Part shown: positions 34,717 through 45,119 of the stretch, piece after piece
How positions within the stretch are numbered: position 1 is the first letter of the stretch
Layout: every line of letters begins with the position of its first letter
Origin: Tetracladium setigerum
Lineage: Eukaryota; Ascomycota; Leotiomycetes; Helotiales
DNA length: 64,000 nucleotides
NCBI GenBank assembly: GCA_031472005.1
Contig: PZJY01000002.1
Location: 4,154,001-4,218,000, forward strand
Direction of reading: 5' to 3'
Notes under the pieces: generated by a model
What the model was told of the DNA's origin: nothing
Seen by the model: only the letters and a program-made list of their open reading frames with translations
The model's database searches: none
Position numbers and translations under genes: made by a program

Positions 34717-35607
34717 TGAATAAACATTACGAGTGACCCGATCTGGTCGGGTCTAGTTTTTCTTTCTTCTATTTGATGATGATGATGATCGGTTTGGAGA
34801 CCTTTTGTTCGGGATGTATTAGGAAGGATGGGCGGGAGTTCATAGCCAGCCAGAGATTGATGCACCAAAAAGAAGAAGAAAGTTCGATGATATATACAGA
34901 AGATTTTAATATGGGTGGGAAGGTTGTGGATTTGGGAGACTGAAGACGATGACGAAGACGGAGATGAAGATGAAGTAGGTAGTCAAGTCTTGTATGAGTT
35001 TTTGCTTCTACGGCATAGCGATGGAGTTGGGGAAAATGTTGATACTTTTTCTGCCATCGAACTCACTCTGAAGATTGAATTTTGAAGAAGAATGTTTCAA
35101 GTGATAATATCTCTGTACCAAGACGCTTGCGTTATTCTTATATGTTAATTGTTTTCGGGTCGTGGAAGTAATAGGTAAGGTGAAAATAGTAAGTTCTCTG
35201 CCTCTACAGCAGTAGCCCTCAAAAAGCCCCCGGAGGGATCTAGAGACTTCCTTCGAAGGTTATAGGTAGTTAGTTGTCTATTAGTTCTCAGGTTGCGAAT
35301 TCGCCTTCGCCCATCTGTTAGATTTCCAGGGTAGTGGATGAGTGGCCTCTGATTGGCTAATTAGCTTTTCCCAGCCTCGCAAGCCACCCACCTTCCCAGC
35401 CTCGCGCGAATAATTTTCTTGAAGCTTCATCGAACCTCAACCTCGTCCCTCACAAAACCTCTCTACAACTCTCCAATCTTCCACAACCTCACCAACAAAA
35501 CACTTCCTCCAAGTACGGCAACAGAGCCAAAATAAAACCTCACCCAACCCACGTCCTAACCCACGCCTAACCCGCCAGCGCATTTCCGCGCAAACAAATC
35601 CTCCAAA
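34717..35607. other. Intergenic
   Basis: No gene seen. It contains the 3' flank of the rhomboid gene, with a GACCCGAT/GTCGGGTC inverted repeat at about 34736-34754 soon after the stop, and the leader of the next gene. Confidence 0.4.
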
Positions 35608-37140
35608 ATGGGCAAAGGCAAAGGCAAAAAAGGCCGCAAGGAAGAAAAGAGCGCTGCGCGCGCCGCCAAACGAGCCCTCGCAGGCACAATGCCTAAACCC
35701 GCCAAACCACTCAAAAAGGACAAGATCCCCCGCGTCAAAAAACCCTCACAAATGCACACGAACCCCCTCGGCGCGGCCTCCTTCCCGGTCCCCATGGGCC
35801 GCCCGAAACCATTCACCAAGTCGCCGCAGCATGCCAAGTGGCCGAGTCTGTTCAAGAAGCATCTGGGTGTCATCGAGGCGCATATAAGAGCGTTGGATCG
35901 CGTGATGCAGGGGATGAAGAGTGACATGGGGGAGATGCCCGAGGAGGAGAGGCTGTTGTGGGAGGTGGGCGAGAAGGGGAATTGGAGGATTATTTGTGAG
36001 ATGATGGATCGGGCGAGGGAGGTTTTGACGAGTGCTAGGGAGAGTGCGAAGGGGATTGTGAGTTTTAATTTCCATTTTTTCCTTTTTCCTTTTTCTTTTC
36101 ATTTTGGGCAGCTTGTTTTGGTGGGAAGTGAATGAATGAGTGGCTAATATGGTTGGTTTTTGGTTATAGTTACCTTCTCGTGCTCTTCGCGACAAGAAGG
36201 GTCTTGGTGTCGTTGGAACGAATTATGAACCTCTGGGTCCCAAACTCGCTGAACGCGCTGCCGCAATGGGATTTGATGCGAAGACAAAGACAAATATAGA
36301 GAAGGGTGCCGAGGAGGAGGCTTCGTCGTCCTCGTCATCATCGGACGACAGTGATGAGGATGTAGAGATGTCGGATTCTTCTTCAGACTCTGATTCAAGT
36401 TCCGATTCCGATTCCGACTCGGACTCAGACTCAGACTCAGATTCGGACTCAGAAAGGGCACCAGCAAAGGGATTTGTCCCATTACCGGTTGACAGCAAAA
36501 AGCGCAAAGCAGATACGCCTGAGCCGGAGTCGGAAAACGAAGATGCTAAGACGAATAAGAAGAAGAAGAAGGCAGAAGAGGTTACTGTAGAGGCAAATCC
36601 ATATTTTGTCGTTGACACCAATCCCACGCCTGTCAACATCGCTGCCAATGGCGGCGCTTCTACCGCTTCGACCGCTACTGCACGACAAATCAAGAAGATC
36701 AAGAAGGAGAAAAAATCTAAGAAGGTTGTAGTGGAGGAGGTGGAAACAGCTGCTACATCATCACCACCTAATGTGGATTTCGAAGCTGTTCACGCACAGT
36801 TACAGGCCGAGGTTGAGGCTGGTTTGAAGAAACAAGCTGAGCGAGAACTGGAGGAGGAGGAGGCGAAGAAGAGCAGTAGTAATAGCAAGAAGGATAAGAA
36901 AAAGAGGAAGAGAGATAGTGTGGGTGGGAGGGGGAGGTGGAGGTGAAGAAGGTTAGAGGAGAATCAGAGGCAAAGGCGGAGACGGAGGCAGAGGCGGAGA
37001 TTAAGAAGGATAAGAAGGATAGGAAACGCAAAGCCGATTCTGTTGTTGAAGCAGATGCGTCGGAGGTGGTGGCAGAGGCGAAGAAGATGAAGAAAGAGAA
37101 GCAGAAGAAGAAGAAGCATGTTGAGGAGGAGGTGCTTTAA
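35608..37140 (+). CDS. Low-complexity basic/acidic protein, probably nuclear or nucleolar, one register slip
   Basis: Exon 1 35608-36057, intron 36058-36169, exon 2 from 36170. The N terminus is lysine-rich (MGKGKGKKGRKEEK). A conserved-looking core of about 100 residues follows (SPQHAKWPSLFKKHLGVIEA, WEVGEKGNWRIICEMM). A Ser/Asp run (about residues 190-235) and several Lys/Glu-rich blocks come after. As printed it stops at 36946 (VGGRGRWR). One extra G in the run at 36930-36934 continues the charged repeat (VEVKKVRGESEAKAETEAE) to a stop at 37138-37140, 473 residues in all. The charge pattern suggests a nucleolar or ribosome-assembly role, but I recognise no family. Confidence 0.7.
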
Positions 37141-38518
37141 TTGTGGGATGGATTTGCTGATTGGATTGAATGATGATAGGTGGGATCGTTGGGACAGAAT
37201 GGGGTGGGTGGTGGATGAGATGGGATGGGATTTGTCTGAAACGATGGAACGAAACCTCTTGATACCTTTTGACTCTCGATAGAAGGGTCGAATCTTTTTC
37301 TTTTTTCTTCTTTTTTCCTTGTACATGGCGGCGGATAAAGTTGATATTTGGATCCCAGGAGTTCTATATAGCATGGATGGATGGATGTTGCATTGCATTG
37401 TAGGTGTCCCAAAAAAATAACCAGAAATGAAATGAAATCAAAATATCGAAATCACCGAAATAGTTTTTCTGTGTTTGTTTGTTAATGGTTTTATGTGTGG
37501 TGTTATGGTAGCGTAGGCAGATATGTCAGTCACATGTGGCGTCGTTTTTTCCGGTGAAGAGAAGCTTCTGTGATATATGAAATAGGCAGAACTTGTGTTG
37601 TGATATTGGGGGTTTTTGCTTGTGTTGAACGTAACTAACCCTTGTGGGTGGTGGTTATAAGGAGTAGAGTTATGGGTATCAGGTTCAATTTTCGTGAATG
37701 CTTTTCCTAACATCTTCATTGGCAAACGTTATTTAGGTGCGACTTCTAGGTCGGAGTAGTATTGGCTGTTGACAGCCATGACTTCTATTGTAGGTCTCAA
37801 TGACGGGAGATTTTGTGTGGTTTAACAAAGTATTTGGTTTGGTCTTGAAGATTGAATTCTCTATGTTTGGTATAACAAGCTTCGAAGACAAATATGACAA
37901 TATTGAAAACGATTTGCCAAAAGCTTAACAAATAGTTGACTCGAGCTGTGTAAGATTCAATGGTAAGCAGGCGAACTCCAAAGAAAACATCGATAACACT
38001 CGAATAATTCAAAGATGGGAAGAAGTACATCACCCAAAAATCATGAGATAACCGCTGGTAATTGCATCCCCTTGGCCTACACCCGCGTGAAATATCATTG
38101 GCTGTTGATGTTTTTTTATCGTTGAAATAAAAGTATTAAGCGAGCGGACCAGCGCTTACGATGAGGCCCTAAGCTAGGGCGACGGCATACAGTAAAGATT
38201 CCAGGGACGATCTGCCAGCAAAACCAAAAAAGGAACATTGATGATCCGGATTTGTTAGATTTCTATTTGATATCTCACACGAACAGAGAATGCAGTAATA
38301 TCTCAATTAGCATTTTGAGGTTGTCTTTCAATATCTATCCGGACAGCGATTTTCATCTACAAATCAACATGAAACGAAGAATGCACCAGCTCCTGTATCA
38401 GCGTCGCAGTGCGCAGCGATCAAATCATCCTCACAACAAGCAAACACACACCCCTAAAGACAAAAAGTTTCATATTTTCATTTTCAAAAACAGAACCGAA
38501 AATCCATTCATCATTTCA
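37141..38518. other. Intergenic
   Basis: No supported gene in 1.4 kb between convergent genes. The sequence is AT-rich, with a GATGGATG repeat near 37375-37385. Confidence 0.45.
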
Positions 38519-39462
38519 TTAAATAAGTTTCTGATTAATCAAAGCCGCCGAATCACAAATCGTCTCCCTCCCCTTCGTAAACACAAACTCGCCACTCGAA
38601 TTCGTCGTCTGAAAGGCAAAGCACAATCCAGGGAACTCATCATCGCCCAAGCTATTCCGCCAACACACCGCATTACACACCGGATTTTCGCCCTTGGATA
38701 TCTGCGTCGCGTTCTGGATATTATAGGCCGCGCAGAGATTGATGCAGTTGTTGAGGCTGGCTACACGTGTGTTGACGATATTAGTGCCGAGTGTGTTGAG
38801 GAGAGTGGTGCCGCAGGTTTTGCGCCATTGTTGGTTGGATGTGTCGCCGACGCTGTAGAGGGTGTTGTTTGAAGAGGGGCAGTCGCGTTGGAGGGTGTAT
38901 TTTGGGCCGATTATGGTGGTGGTTGAGAGGGCTGGAGCGGTGGTAGTGGAGGGTGTTAGGGAGGTTGTTGCGTCGTCGGTTGTAGAAGATGTAGATGAAG
39001 TTCCTGGTACTTATTATTAGCAAGAATATAATATATGATTCAAATATTAAGAAAATATCGAGGGGTGGCCTTTTGCGGGGTTGTTTCTGTCCCAAGAAAA
39101 AAGAAAAAGAAAAGAGAGAATATACCTTGTATCGCCGCTGTGCCTTGAGCCTCTGAAGTGGTGTTTTCATCCTTCTTATTATTCTTCGCAGCAAGACTTC
39201 CTCCTACTCCTCCACCCACAGCTCCCGCTATCACCACAATAACCACAACCACGAGCGTAATCCAGAATGCCTTTGGCGAGAGACCGCATATCCTTTTCTT
39301 CTCTGGTCTAGCTGCTGCGAGAGCCGCTGCTTCGGCTGCTTCAGCTTCGTGCTTGTATGCGTTCTGTTCGTTCTGGTAATGGTCGTATTCAAGTCCAGCG
39401 GGTTGATAAGTGTATTGTTTCGGGGCTACTTCGAGCCCGGAATACGCATTTGCGCCGGACAT
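38519..39462 (-). CDS. Single-pass membrane protein with apple/PAN-like Cys-rich domain
   Basis: Exons 39462-39126 and 39003-38519; 273 residues, no defects. The first 75 residues are cytosolic with an Ala/Glu-rich helix (HEAEAAEAAALAAARPEKKR). A membrane segment follows (FWITLVVVVIVVIAGAVGGG), then a Ser/Thr-rich stalk. The extracellular domain has spaced cysteines: RDCPSSNN, KTCGTTLL, NNCINLCAAY, VCNAVCW, GLCFAFQT and TICDSAAL. The spacing and the Trp after VC resemble fungal apple/PAN-like domains, which usually bind carbohydrate or protein. The name is by pattern, not database match. The start (MSGANAYSGLEVAP) is the first ATG giving a charged tail. Confidence 0.8.
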
Positions 39463-40865
39463 TGCGTAGAAAGAATTTGTGATATGGTTGAAGATGGTTC
39501 TTGATATTCGAATAGTGGGATTCAAAGATGGTACAGTACAAGATCGCTGGGAGTGTTGTAAGGCTGGAAGGAGAGATTTCAGGAGCTTGATGGTTGGTGA
39601 TGTTGTGACTGTTTTGTATAGTCCGGATGAGATGTTTGATTTCTCGCGCAAGGTAAACACTCTCTCACGAATCGTCTTTCAACTCTCAAAGCTCAAAAAC
39701 CACACACCGGAAGAAGAGAAATCACGACAAACTCCAAGATCAGAACGAAAATCAAGAAATCAAGAAATCGCAAATCTAGAAGTAACTCCGCCGCAATCCC
39801 TCAAAAACACATGGTCCACACTATTTCCACCCCTCTCGCTTAAAGCAACCGTGCCGTAAACAACCCCTGAAGAACTAACCTGATCCCTCCTCCTAATTGG
39901 ATAGATCTACGAGCAACCTCCTGAATTTGCTTTATCGAGACATGAAGAATGTCACAGCATGGGTGGCTTATCCTATGGATAACAAGGAACAGCGGACAGG
40001 GAGACAGGGTCGCATGTTGGTGGTAACTCGGTGGTGGCATGGTGCAGGCATAAAAGCTTTCGCCGTTATGAGTGGCTGCGCCGGGGCGCTTAGTTCGTGC
40101 AGGAGGCTCTGTCTGCACTCTCAGCCTTCTTTTGACACCCCGTCATGATAAAGAGTCTGGTTGTGCGGCTATTTTTATGTTGTTCCTTAAATGCTGCTGG
40201 TGTACTTTGTTAGGAAATGATGGGGTACCTACCTACCCTACCTAGCTAAGATCTCTGCCTAGGTACCTAGGTACCTAAGTGAAGCGCAATCTTACTAAAG
40301 TACCTGGACGGACTGTAAAAGTATCATTGGAAGATCATTAAGGATTTTATGATGCGTACAATATTCAAACTATCGAGGCAAAATGATTTAGGAAAGCTAA
40401 AATGACAATCCAAGGGGAAAGCTAGTCGAGGGATGTGGGGAGTCGCATATTTAAAGATGCAACGAGAATACTTCCGTAAGCGAGTGGAAAATAATAATTC
40501 TTATCTCCTTAGCTGCCGCCCAACAAAGGGGATAGTGTCTACCTTCTAACGTACCTCTCTAGTCTCGCCAGATTCTTTATTTGAGATATCTATCAATGAC
40601 CATTGAATAATCGGCTTTGAAACCTTTCATCAATTTAGTTTCTCTAAGTATGGTTTGAGATGTTGACTTAACACTAATTTATGTTAAAGAGAATGGTAAT
40701 AAAAAATATGGGAGTTCAGCTACACCTGTTCCGACATTTCGAAGTGAGGTAGGTAGGAACTGACTGAGATTTATAGTACAAACCACCATGTAATACTCAA
40801 CCCAAAATCGAAAAACAGTTTGAATTGAGGGAAAGAAAATACAATACTTCAAACTTCAGGGTCCG

Positions 40866-41010
40866 GTCCTCCTCACTCGAGAGAAGTCAAAATCCCTCAA
40901 TACACTTCCAAACTAACTTGAAGTAGAGGAGAGAGAGAGAGAGAAGGAAAAAAAGGAATGTCCGTATAATTTGGTATCTAGCTACGCTCTCTCGCATTGT
41001 CCAAAAATGC
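40866..41010 (+). repeat. Direct repeat flanking orphan gene, copy 1
   Basis: About 145 bp are shared with 43217-43360 in the same orientation, from GTCCTCCTCACTCGAGAGAA through GGAATGTCCGTATAATTTGG to CCAAAAATGC. The copies differ mainly by C/T and G/A transitions, several in CpA context. Confidence 0.75.
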
Positions 41011-41026
41011 TAATAAGAGATAGACA

Positions 41027-41176
41027 GACCTCCGCAAGCGGGTGATAGAGCATAATGTTCGTGTGATTGCCAAGTACTACACTCGCATCCAAGTTCCAAG
41101 TTTGGCTCAACTTCTCGACTTGACAGAGGAGGAGACCGAGGAGTATATCAGAGCCCAGGAATCAAGGACAAAATAG
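41027..41176 (+). pseudogene. Fragment of a 26S proteasome RPN5-like gene
   Basis: The frame reads DLRKRVIEHNVRVIAKYYTR, then IQVPSLAQLLDLTEEETEEY and a short tail ending at TAG 41174-41176. This is the well-conserved PCI-domain entry of the proteasome lid subunit Rpn5. Only about 50 residues are present, with no upstream or downstream exons. The fragment is preceded by GCTAATAAGAGATAGACAG, which looks like an intron branch site and acceptor, so it was probably copied as genomic DNA and not from mRNA. It directly follows repeat copy 1. Confidence 0.8.
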
Positions 41177-41411
41177 CCCGAATTGCAAGGGGAACCCATA
41201 ACCTTATATGGCGCCCATTTGAGCTGCTTTGTGCACATCTCATGGAGCTCTCGTCCGTTTTCTTTTTACCTTTTTCACGTCCTTGAGAGAGGGAGAAATT
41301 TGAATTGCAAGGCGCAATATTCTACTATATCCTTGTTTTCAGAACTTGGGCGAGGCTTGCGCCAATAATCAGTACAGAAGCTCCTTACTTTCCACATTAA
41401 CACTTCAATCT

Positions 41412-42377
41412 CTAGAGAGATGTCTCACTAGACATCGGATCTAGAACATCTCTTAATCTCTCGGGGGTATACTCTTCATAAACCGCCTTCATTCCCAAAA
41501 TCCGCCTCCCGATCCCTGACCAAATCCAAATCTTCCAATGACTAACAAAAATCATACTCGCCCATTGACAGCGACAAACCCACTCCGGAAGCTGTGCGTC
41601 ACCCCAGTATTCGGGAAATTTAATCAATTCGTATATATCCATCACCGGCCATTCGCCGAGCTTTGGATGGTGATCGAGTACCGAAAAGAGGAGAAGTAGT
41701 TGGACAGAGAGAAAGTAAGCCACCAGCCAGTTGCGCAGGAAATCTGGGAAGAAGTATCGAGGTAGTTTGAAGAGGAGGCGGATAGGGAGTGGTGTGCTCG
41801 GCAGCAAAGGGTAGAGAACTGCGTCTAGTTCCATTGATGCCCAATTTCGGTGGAGGAGCTCATGGTGACGGTAGTATACCTGATCCCAGGCATCTAGGCT
41901 CGGGCTGATCCCAACCGTGAGGACATCTTGCGTATCGGTGATAGCTATTTGCTCGTCGATGCCCTTCTCGAGGTCACGGTTGGTGTCGAGAAGTCGCTCG
42001 CCTTCCGAATGTTCTTGCGACCGAGAAGAAGAGTGGGAGTCAGACTCGCTCGCCGGTTGATATTGCCCTTCCCGTCCCCAGTAGTGCAAGGTGAACTTGT
42101 CATAAGTTTCACTAAACCCAGCACCGAAACTATTGTCTTGGCTTCCATACGTGCTTGTTGCCTGGGACGTGTGACCTCTTCCTCTAATACAGGTAAATCG
42201 AGTCTTATACTTTTCATTCCAGTACTTGATGGGTCCCGTAGAGGTGCTATATGGTGGAATGCTGATCTGAATAACGTGAGGAGCTTCATCTTCAGTCATA
42301 GTAAAGTCATATATCCGGCCATCGGGCATAGGGAGCAAAATAATACTCTCGCTCGCGGTTAGGGTTCGTTTTGTCAT
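41412..42377 (-). CDS. Orphan protein with one hydrophobic segment
   Basis: Single exon, 321 residues, starting MTKRTLTASESIILLPMPDG. I recognise no family. The N-terminal third has a beta-like pattern (GRIYDFTMTEDEAPHVIQIS). The middle is Ser/Glu-rich (ESDSHSSSRSQEHSEGE). The C-terminal half has aromatic-rich segments (YYRHHELLHRNWASMELDAV) and a hydrophobic stretch (NWLVAYFLSVQLLLLFSVLD), and ends YEEYTPERLRDVLDP. The gene is boxed by a pair of diverged direct repeats and lies just downstream, on the other strand, of an RPN5 fragment. This suggests a recently rearranged or lineage-specific locus. Confidence 0.6.
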   Translation of the reverse strand: MTKRTLTASESIILLPMPDGRIYDFTMTEDEAPHVIQISIPPYSTSTGPIKYWNEKYKTRFTCIRGRGHTSQATSTYGSQDNSFGAGFSETYDKFTLHYWGREGQYQPASESDSHSSSRSQEHSEGERLLDTNRDLEKGIDEQIAITDTQDVLTVGISPSLDAWDQVYYRHHELLHRNWASMELDAVLYPLLPSTPLPIRLLFKLPRYFFPDFLRNWLVAYFLSVQLLLLFSVLDHHPKLGEWPVMDIYELIKFPEYWGDAQLPEWVCRCQWASMIFVSHWKIWIWSGIGRRILGMKAVYEEYTPERLRDVLDPMSSETSL

Positions 42378-43502
42378 GTTGAGTTTTCTCCTAATGCTAT
42401 CAAAGTGCTATCAAAGTATTGACGTGGATAGAATTCCAAGTGCAGGTACGCCCATTCATAATGCTGAATGTTGGATCATTTAATAGTGATCAATATGAGT
42501 GTCGATTTTTTAGCGCCACGCTAGTGTCTGCACAGCCCCCATGCCAATCAGCCATTGTTACATTTAGACCCTAGACACCGAGTAACGTTATCCCAGCGTG
42601 CCGGAAAAACCTGCGTGCGGAAAGACTTCACAGCTTACAGGATTAAGCTGAGTCGAACGGCTAGCTACAGCTTCGCTCATCAAAAGGCTTGACATCAATT
42701 CAGAATCATAGTCCTAGGTATAGTTGCTGTGAAGGCTAAGAGTAAGATTTGGAGTGTTTTTGTTGGTGCCAAAGGCTATTTATTTTCTTTATCATTAACG
42801 TAGTTTGGCATAAACAAAGTAGTCATCCCTAGCCTGACACTGATTTCAATATTTGCTAAATAAGGACAGTTCCTACCATGAAAATTAATGAGGCAACAGA
42901 ACAAACCCGTATCCAACCCTCCTTTTCACGTGATCTACCTCTCTTTTTACAATAATAATACTGAATGCAATCCAAGAGCCACCAATATTCTTATTGTCGC
43001 TGTCACAGGAATGTACTGCCCTATAAGAGTGTTAAATATAATTTTTATAGCCTATATAGTGTAGGATACTAACCATCCACCAAAGCATCCCCTTTTCAAT
43101 AACTGACTGAGCCATATTACTGTGGTCGAGTGTAGGTTCAGCTTCGGCTGTTGGACAACATAAGTGTCGGACAATGGTAGACCAGGCTCGTTAAGCCATT
43201 CAAATTTGGACCAACCGTCCTCCTCACTCGAGAGAAGTCAAAACCCCTCAACACACTTCCAAACCAACTTAAAGTAGAGTCAAAAGAGGGAGAGAGGGAA
43301 AAAAGGAATGTCCGTATAATTTGGTATCTAGCCACGCTCTCTCCCATTCTCCAAAAATGCAAAACAAAAACACCACTTCCCTAACTTGAAAAAAGTCGCT
43401 GGTAATCCCAACCACAAATTCCCATCCCATCCTTTTAACGCCTTTCCGAATCGAATCCAATCTTTTTGCGCTTTTACGAGCACTCTATCTACCTTGGTCA
43501 GA
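42378..43502. other. Intergenic with repeat copy 2
   Basis: No gene seen apart from repeat copy 2 at 43217-43360; otherwise AT-rich, unremarkable sequence. Confidence 0.45.
43217..43360 (+). repeat. Direct repeat flanking orphan gene, copy 2
   Basis: Matches 40866-41010. This copy reads AACCCCTCAACACACTTC where copy 1 reads AATCCCTCAATACACTTC, and AAACCAACTTAAAG where copy 1 reads AAACTAACTTGAAG. Transitions therefore run in both directions, as expected if both copies were hit by RIP. Confidence 0.75.
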
Positions 43503-44650
43503 TCAGAAACCGAGTAAGATCTTCAAAATCATAACAACCAAGCCCAGTACCACTCCCGCTATACACATATCGATCCAAGCTGGCACGCCTTCGTTCGATA
43601 AGACTTGCGCTACGGTTGGTTCTTGGTATGCGAGTGCTATGTTTGCTGGTGATGTTGTTTGTGGTGCTCGTGCTTGCTGTAGAGGTTGTGTAGGAGTAGG
43701 CGTATGTGTAGACATTGAAGCAGAAGTCGTAGGTTTCGCAACCGATTGAGCGGGTTCGGCTTTTGGATATGTTTCAACAAATCCTTCCGCTAATTCATTC
43801 GATTCCTCATCATCCTCCTCTTCCTTCTCTCCACTCCTTTCCCCACTCTTTCCCCCCTTCTCCTTCTCTTTCGTCAATTCATCCTTATACGCAATCTTCA
43901 ACTCCCCAGGCACAGCAACCTCCTCCCTCTTCGCCCCATCTCCCTCCATCTCCCTCCACCTCTCCTCACTCTCCTTTAAGACCTCCTCATTACTCCCCCA
44001 CAAATACCACACTTCCACGCTCCACTCGCTCCCGCCATCCTTTCCCTCTCACTCGCACTACATTCCAACCCCCCAAGTTGTCCCTTAGCTTCTACCTCCA
44101 TGAACGCCCTCAACGCCACCAGCGCCGTTCTAATCCCCCATGCAGGTTGCCAAGTTTCTTCGTGGTGGCCGGAGATACTGAGGCATATTTCTCGGTTGAC
44201 TTCGAATCTGCCTGAGGGGGTGAGGAAGCGGAAGGATGGGGGGCGGAGGGGGTAGGTGGAGGGGAGGATGATACGGCCGTGGTAGATGCCGGTGCTGTAA
44301 GGGGTCGATGGGGGACCGCGGAGGGTGAAGTGCCAGTCGAAGAGGTCGGTGTCGGTTGCTGGTGTGGCATGGTAGTCGGGGGGGGGAGTGTGCTAGTCTG
44401 TCTGGGTGTAAGCAGGTATTCTACTGTATAGTATACAAGTTTGCGAGATTGGTAGGACGAAGAAGGAGAGAGAAGAGAGAAGAGAGAAGATGGTGGTGCA
44501 CGTACTCTGCTGCTTCTTTTACTGTTGGTTGAGAGAAGGAATTAGCTAATTGACACGGTGACTTTGGGAGGAGGGGGATAGCTTAACACCAGCGAACTTA
44601 CGGATACGTTTGATTGTAGGGGATTTAGAATTGAATTTTGGTGTCGCCAT
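43503..44650 (-). CDS. UBC6/UBE2J-like ubiquitin-conjugating enzyme (ER, tail-anchored), with register slips
   Basis: Exon 1 44650-44602, a 16-nt microexon 44521-44506, and exon 3 44397-43503; about 319 residues. It begins MATPKFNSKSPTIKRILKEA and has the UBC6-type fold with DLFDWHFTLRGPP, GIYHGRIILPSTYPLRPPSF, TPSGRF in place of the usual HPN, and catalytic Cys in NREICLSISGHHEETW (about residue 94). A CGIC pair follows, then an acidic linker. The tail anchor is AWIDMCIAGVVLGLVVMILK. UBC6 enzymes act in ER-associated degradation. Frame is lost at the 9-base run 44378-44386 (one base too long, or two short) and at the 5-base run 43995-43999 (one short). Correcting both gives 960 nt. Confidence 0.85.
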
Positions 44651-45119
44651 TGTGAAATATATATGCGGAGTAGCATGAATTGAGAATTTGAGCGATCAGT
44701 TCCCGAGTTTGTTGGTGGGTTCTGTCGAGGGTAGTAATGAGAGGAATGTGGACGCGAAGTAGAGAGGACGACGACGTTGGTGTTTGGAGTTGAGGATAAC
44801 GATAAAGCCGCCGGGATGGCGGGAGTGGCGGATGATCTGCTAACTGAAGAGGTGGCATTTGCATCACGTGCTGCCAGCCAATATCAGAGTTTCGAGAGAG
44901 TTGGACCAGCATGAACATAAAGACGAGTCTGTACTATACAGAATGGGTAGACAGAAAAGAAAAAGTGCATTCAAACCTACGGGATGCCTTGTATCAGGGC
45001 TAGTGCAAGAATGTATCCAAGTTTCCAGCTCACTATGCACCAACACGACAATTATGATTCGAGGAGCAATACATAGAATTCATTAGTACAGACATAATCT
45101 ACAATCACTATCAATATAC
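44651..45119. other. Intergenic
   Basis: This lies between the start of the UBC6-like gene and the 3' end of the PFA3-like gene, both on the minus strand. No gene seen. Confidence 0.4.

Larger units (their letters stand above)
39463..41411. other. Intergenic with repeat and gene fragment
   Basis: No intact gene. Near 40240-40280 is a nested AGGTACCTAGGTACCT palindrome. A GA-rich tract lies at 40928-40948. The stretch also contains repeat copy 1 (40866-41010) and the RPN5 fragment. Confidence 0.5.

Noticed and set aside
36937..37140. Separate small gene starting MEVKKVRGES
   Set aside because: It is the continuation of the charged protein at 35608 after a one-base slip.
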